The notes under the pieces were generated by a model that was not told the origin of the DNA, made no database searches, and was given only the letters and a program-made list of their open reading frames with translations. Shown here one piece after another: positions 60,737 through 64,000 of a stretch of DNA of 64,000 bases. Both the position numbers and the translations under genes were made by a program. Numbering within the stretch: position 1 is the first letter of the stretch; each line of letters opens with the position of its first letter. Origin of the DNA: Corylus avellana (Eukaryota; Streptophyta; Magnoliopsida; Fagales; Betulaceae); contig NC_081547.1 of the NCBI RefSeq assembly GCF_901000735.1, positions 21,886,838 through 21,950,837 of the forward strand, in the 5' to 3' direction.

Positions 60737-61189
60737 ATGAGGAGATGTGTGGGGATAATGATAGTACTTTTTGTCATTGTTTCAGTTGTCGAGGAAGCCA
60801 ATGGCAATCGCCATGGCACTCTCCCTAACTCTGCACCAACCTATCGCTTTCTTGTTTCCAAACAAACGCATCCTCTCGGATACGATGTTGCTTGCTATAA
60901 TAACTGCATTAAGAAGAGACATTGCTGTAAATTAAAAAATATCCGGGCATTTACTTTTTCTACAAGTATTTTACTTTGCTCCAAGTTCAAGGATACGACT
61001 TTTGTATTTTTATATTTTCTTTTTCTCCAAGTATTTTGCTTGGAGAATACTCAAACATTATCCTATATAAATGCATGTCTGCTTTATTATAAATTCAGTT
61101 TTAACTATCAATTAAATTTAAGTCTCTTAGGTGTATTCAAAATCAATTGGGATGCAACAATTGTGTCTTGCCGTCAAATCCATTTATGA
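60737..61189 (+). CDS. Candidate small secreted cysteine-containing peptide
   Basis: The N-terminus MRRCVGIMIVLFVIVSVVEE followed by ANG is a convincing signal peptide: basic start, hydrophobic core, and small residues before a cleavage site near residue 23. The mature part begins NRHGTLPNSAPTYRFLVSKQ and includes the Cys cluster YDVACYNNCIKKRHCCK. The frame is open for 150 residues, but the part after about residue 68 (AT-rich, Phe/Leu-rich) looks non-coding. The real gene may therefore end through a splice near GCT|GTAAAT at about 60925 or may have lost its stop. I do not recognise the family; a defence- or signalling-type peptide is an inference. It is preceded by a TATA box and the 145-bp tandem repeats. 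Confidence 0.5.
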   Translation: MRRCVGIMIVLFVIVSVVEEANGNRHGTLPNSAPTYRFLVSKQTHPLGYDVACYNNCIKKRHCCKLKNIRAFTFSTSILLCSKFKDTTFVFLYFLFLQVFCLENTQTLSYINACLLYYKFSFNYQLNLSLLGVFKINWDATIVSCRQIHL

Positions 61190-61526
61190 CGTACTTACAT
61201 AAGTTTATGTAAGGTGTACTCTATATGATGCCATGCAATCCATTCAAAAATTTTCCACATACCTCAAGAGTCACCTTATTTATTTATATTTGTCAAAAAT
61301 CTCCTTAATTTGTCAAAAAGAATTGTCATGCAGCGAAATTTCTCAAAGAAGTCCATCAAGAACTCAAATATATATATAAAGAGGTGAAAAACTAAAAAAT
61401 AGTTTTTATATATATATATTAGTTTTTATGAATGAAAAATTGACCAAAAACAAAAAAAATTAAAAGCTAATTTTCAATATGTTATATGGATTAAGGCCTC
61501 GTATTTTCACCTCTTTATAAAATATG

Positions 61527-61586
<60 letters not shown>

Positions 61587-61750
61587 TCGTTAAGAGACTC
61601 GAGACCAATTGAATAAATTAATGTTAAGCATGACAAAAAAAAAATTGCAAGATACATTTATTTGTTTTAAATAATAATTAATTTTTTCTTTTATTATTTA
61701 TTTTCTTAATTATATTTTTTAATAATTTTTTTAATTTTATTTTTTTAATC
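61190..61750. other. AT-rich spacer with long (AT)n tract
   Basis: Contains an (AT)n microsatellite at about 61529-61582, a smaller one at about 61408, and poly-A/T. No gene seen. Confidence 0.5.
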
Positions 61751-61879
61751 TTGGCCCCCTTAAACAAATTGCAGGCTCCACTACTGTCTTTGTGTATGTC
61801 TGTTCCGTATATTACGAACCCAACAATGGTAGTGGCTTATGCAGCTTGAAAGGCAATATTTTTAAAAAAAGATTTGGGC

Positions 61880-62200
61880 CTACAAAATGTTATTATGGAA
61901 GATGATGCTCTGAAAGTAATTCATAGTTTTCATACGTAAGACCAACTATTGCATATATATGGTACGTTAACTGAGGATGCGAAGTTTGCTTTGCAAAGCT
62001 TCCAGTCTTGGCGTGTGATGCATACAAGAAAAGAGAAAATATGGTGACACACCTGTTGGCGAAAGGGGCACTCTATACACCAACAGAGAAAATTTGGACA
62101 GAAGACTATCCTGATTTTATTCATGATGTAATACATGAAGAATGTTGTAATCTTTGATGCTTTTGATTGAATGAATGAATGAAATTTCACTTAAAAAAAA
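61880..62200 (+). pseudogene. RNase H remnant of a plant LINE
   Basis: The plus strand reads DAKFALQSFQSWRVMHTRKE, then after a frame change NMVTHLLAKGALYT..WTEDYPDFIHDVIHEE, with a stop at 62158. The H-x-LAK-x-A pattern is typical of the C-terminal RNase H domain (RVT_3) of plant non-LTR retroelements. A frameshift near 62035-62045 breaks it. The element ends (TGAA)n then poly-A at about 62165-62202, supporting a LINE 3' end. Confidence 0.6.
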
Positions 62201-62229
62201 AAGTCTTTCAGAGTTTGATGTGGTCTTTT

Positions 62230-62683
62230 CTGTTGAAATAATGAGGATGTGAAAATTATAGCGAAGCAATATAGAAAATAAACACAAAGAACTTTACGGG
62301 TGATTCGGTGTTAGAGACCTACGTCCACCACTTGGAATACCCCTAAGGGTTACATTGTGCTCATTAACTTGATATGTCTATAATACAAATGTCTGTATTT
62401 ATAGGGTAATGTCTAAATACACGTATAGTAATCAAATCCCCTTGATTTGATAACAATCCCAATATTTGATTATAATCAGCCCATAAATAGAGAATATTTG
62501 ATATCAACATAATTATAGAATATACGAAAAATATTATAACATCCCCCCTTAAACTTAAGGTGGAATATTCTGGAACCTTGAGTTTGAAATCAGATAAAAT
62601 GACGATTGTGGTGGCGGAGGCCGGGGACGAGCTGTAAATGGTGGAGGCTATCGGAGGAAATAGAGGTTGGTGGGCAGCCAGTG
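62230..62683 (-). mobile_element. Copia-type 3' LTR and adjacent internal sequence (cut by gap)
   Basis: On the minus strand a purine tract TTAAGGGGGGA is followed by TGTTATAATATTTTTCG.. and ends ..CTCATTATTTCAACA at 62230, giving LTR termini TGTT..AACA of about 318 bp. The internal part (62549-62683) continues to the 100-N gap. The frame through it (FKLKVPEYSTLSLRGD) is unassigned. The 5' half of the element lies in or beyond the gap. Confidence 0.6.
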
Positions 62684-62783
62684 NNNNNNNNNNNNNNNNN
62701 NNNNNNNNNNNNNNNNNNNNNNNNNNNNNNNNNNNNNNNNNNNNNNNNNNNNNNNNNNNNNNNNNNNNNNNNNNNNNNNNNNN
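62684..62783. other. Assembly gap of 100 N
   Basis: Exactly 100 N inside retroelement sequence; true size unknown. Confidence 0.99.
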
Positions 62784-63676
62784 AAATGCTTCTAAGCTCC
62801 TATCTAAAGTTATGGGTTGGTTCCTACTTCCTAAGCTCTTTAAGAAGGCAAGTAAAACACAAGAATTCAATAGACATTAAAGCTTTGGAAAACACTTCTT
62901 CGCTTTTAAGAATAGGTTCGTTTCAAGCACACTTTTTGAAACAAGTCTTTATTAAACAAGAAAATGGTGCAAAGTCTTGCCATAACACTAAAAGGCTTAA
63001 AGCATTGAAAGGAGTAATTATAACTTTAAGAAAACGTTTAGGCCATTGTAAAACAAGAAACTTAACAACACAATAACAAGAAGGTGTAGGGAATACCACA
63101 ACGAGTAGGTCCCTCAAGAGTGCTCCTCCCTTCTTCCGAGTTACACACAAAGCTCACACAATCTCAAATGACAATGTAGCAGGGTTTTCTCAAGATTCCA
63201 AAGGAAAATTTGAGGGCTAGGTCGAATGGGGTGTGGAAGTATTTATAGGGGAGGGAAGTTGAGGGCAAAATGGAAATTCTGTCAAAAAGGAACGACCGCT
63301 CGTGTACTATGGGCGAGCGCTCGTGTAGTGTTCACAACGAGCCAAAAATGCTTTTAGGCATGCGTTTTAGTTATTAACCAAGGGTTTAAAAATGGTCAAC
63401 GAGCGCTCGTGTGTACTATTCCTACGAGCACTCGTGTACTATTCATAAAAGTCTAAAAGAGTTCAGAGTACAATTTCACGAGGGTGGCATGAGGTTCAGA
63501 CGAGCACTCGTCTAGTGAGGATGGTCTTGGGATTTTGCTTGCAAAAAGCCCTAAAGGCTTAGGCCTATAAATGAAGGTTTTAGGATTTCTGTTTTGGGCC
63601 TGTTTTCCAGAAATTATTAGTTGGTTAAGAAATCTTTAACTCTCTTTTAAAAGTGGTTATTTATCGGGGTATTACA
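62784..63676 (-). mobile_element. LTR (minus strand), family S2, partial
   Basis: Read on the minus strand it begins TGTAATACCCCGATAAATAA at 63676. It carries a TATA box CCCTATAAATACTTCC at about 63236-63250 and continues at least to the gap at 62784. In the U3 part, 40-270 bp upstream of the TATA box, CGAGCGCTCGTGTACTATTC-type motifs are repeated about five times (63290-63515). No coding domain. It may be a solo LTR or one end of an element. Confidence 0.55.
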
Positions 63677-64000
63677 AATACCTATGGAAGACAAACCGTA
63701 CCGCATCTAGAGGTTAGGCAGGGGGTTTGTGCCAACTGAAGATGAATTATACTTATTTCTTAATAATGATATTTTCTTGACTACTCGAGCACCACGAGTC
63801 TTATCATGCATATAATGAATTTCTCATGTTAAAACATGATTAACCCATATTCTTTCCTCTAGTGCAATTTACTGTACCTTTACTTTTATGCATTTAGTTT
63901 ATAAACAAATAAAAACAATCTTCTTTGAATTGAGTTATTTTTTTATCTTGACAAGCTTAATAACAACGTCAGCACATTCCTTGAGGTTCGACACCTTCAA
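63677..64000. other. Right flank
   Basis: AT-rich sequence without a recognisable gene. It could be flanking DNA or the internal region of the family S2 element. Confidence 0.35.

Noticed and set aside
62606..63076. Frames that run through the 100-N gap
   Set aside because: Translation across unknown bases is meaningless; both sides are retroelement sequence.

Overview
This is a plant nuclear genome window, from a eudicot and probably a tree. The evidence is split genes with GT-AG introns, AT-rich intergenic DNA, and plant-type proteins: a K+-stimulated vacuolar H+-pyrophosphatase, a 2-oxoglutarate dioxygenase and RNA helicase RH35. MITEs, SINEs, LTR elements and foldback elements are dense. 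Fagales would fit the GGGGTGG-cored foldback elements, but that is a weak guess. No prokaryotic, viral or CRISPR system is present.

Genes, left to right: (1) 1056-4679 (+), vacuolar H+-PPase, seven exons, first exon outside the window. (2) 6341-9479 (-), a complete four-exon 2OG-Fe(II) dioxygenase of 355 aa with MITEs in its introns. (3) 21034-26528 (+), a complete six-exon calcineurin-B-like EF-hand protein of 175 aa. Its first exon and promoter also occur at 16278-18650, before a 100-N gap, which looks like unmerged contig ends. (4) 28407-29632 (+), a coiled-coil protein of unknown function. (5) 30592-30933 (-), a small protein with two membrane helices. (6) 33506-36009 (-), DEAD-box helicase RH35/DDX41, 587 aa, with an intron in the 5' UTR. 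(7) 52005-52625 (+), the intronless CYTH enzyme TTM3, 206 aa. (8) 60737-61189 (+), a candidate secreted Cys-containing peptide with a good TATA box.

From 38.7 to 54.8 kb the window is almost entirely mobile DNA apart from TTM3. A Copia-type element in tandem form (LTR-body-LTR-body-LTR, 38719-44537) has one target-site duplication around the whole array. It contains a solo LTR, which itself contains a PIF/Harbinger MITE. A non-coding LARD-like LTR element (45663-51613, perfect TSD CTTTT) sits about 390 bp upstream of TTM3 and holds two internal minisatellites. Just downstream of TTM3, a Mutator-like foldback element (52804-54795) has been split by another solo LTR with a perfect 5-bp TSD.

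Smaller elements fill the introns and spacers: hAT-like elements with ACCGGTT subterminal repeats, Mutator-like foldback MITEs with 9-bp TSDs, Tourist-type MITEs with TAA TSDs, five tRNA-derived SINEs and LINE 3' remnants. The right end holds pieces of two LTR elements around a second 100-N gap.

The genes are unrelated housekeeping, metabolic and signalling genes and do not form a pathway. I found no new multi-gene system. The most unusual things are the nested retrotransposon architecture, GAGCGCTC-type repeats just upstream of LTR TATA boxes, a minisatellite open in all three forward frames, the apparent lack of the CDC26 uORF expected next to TTM3, and the secreted-peptide candidate behind a fourfold tandem repeat.
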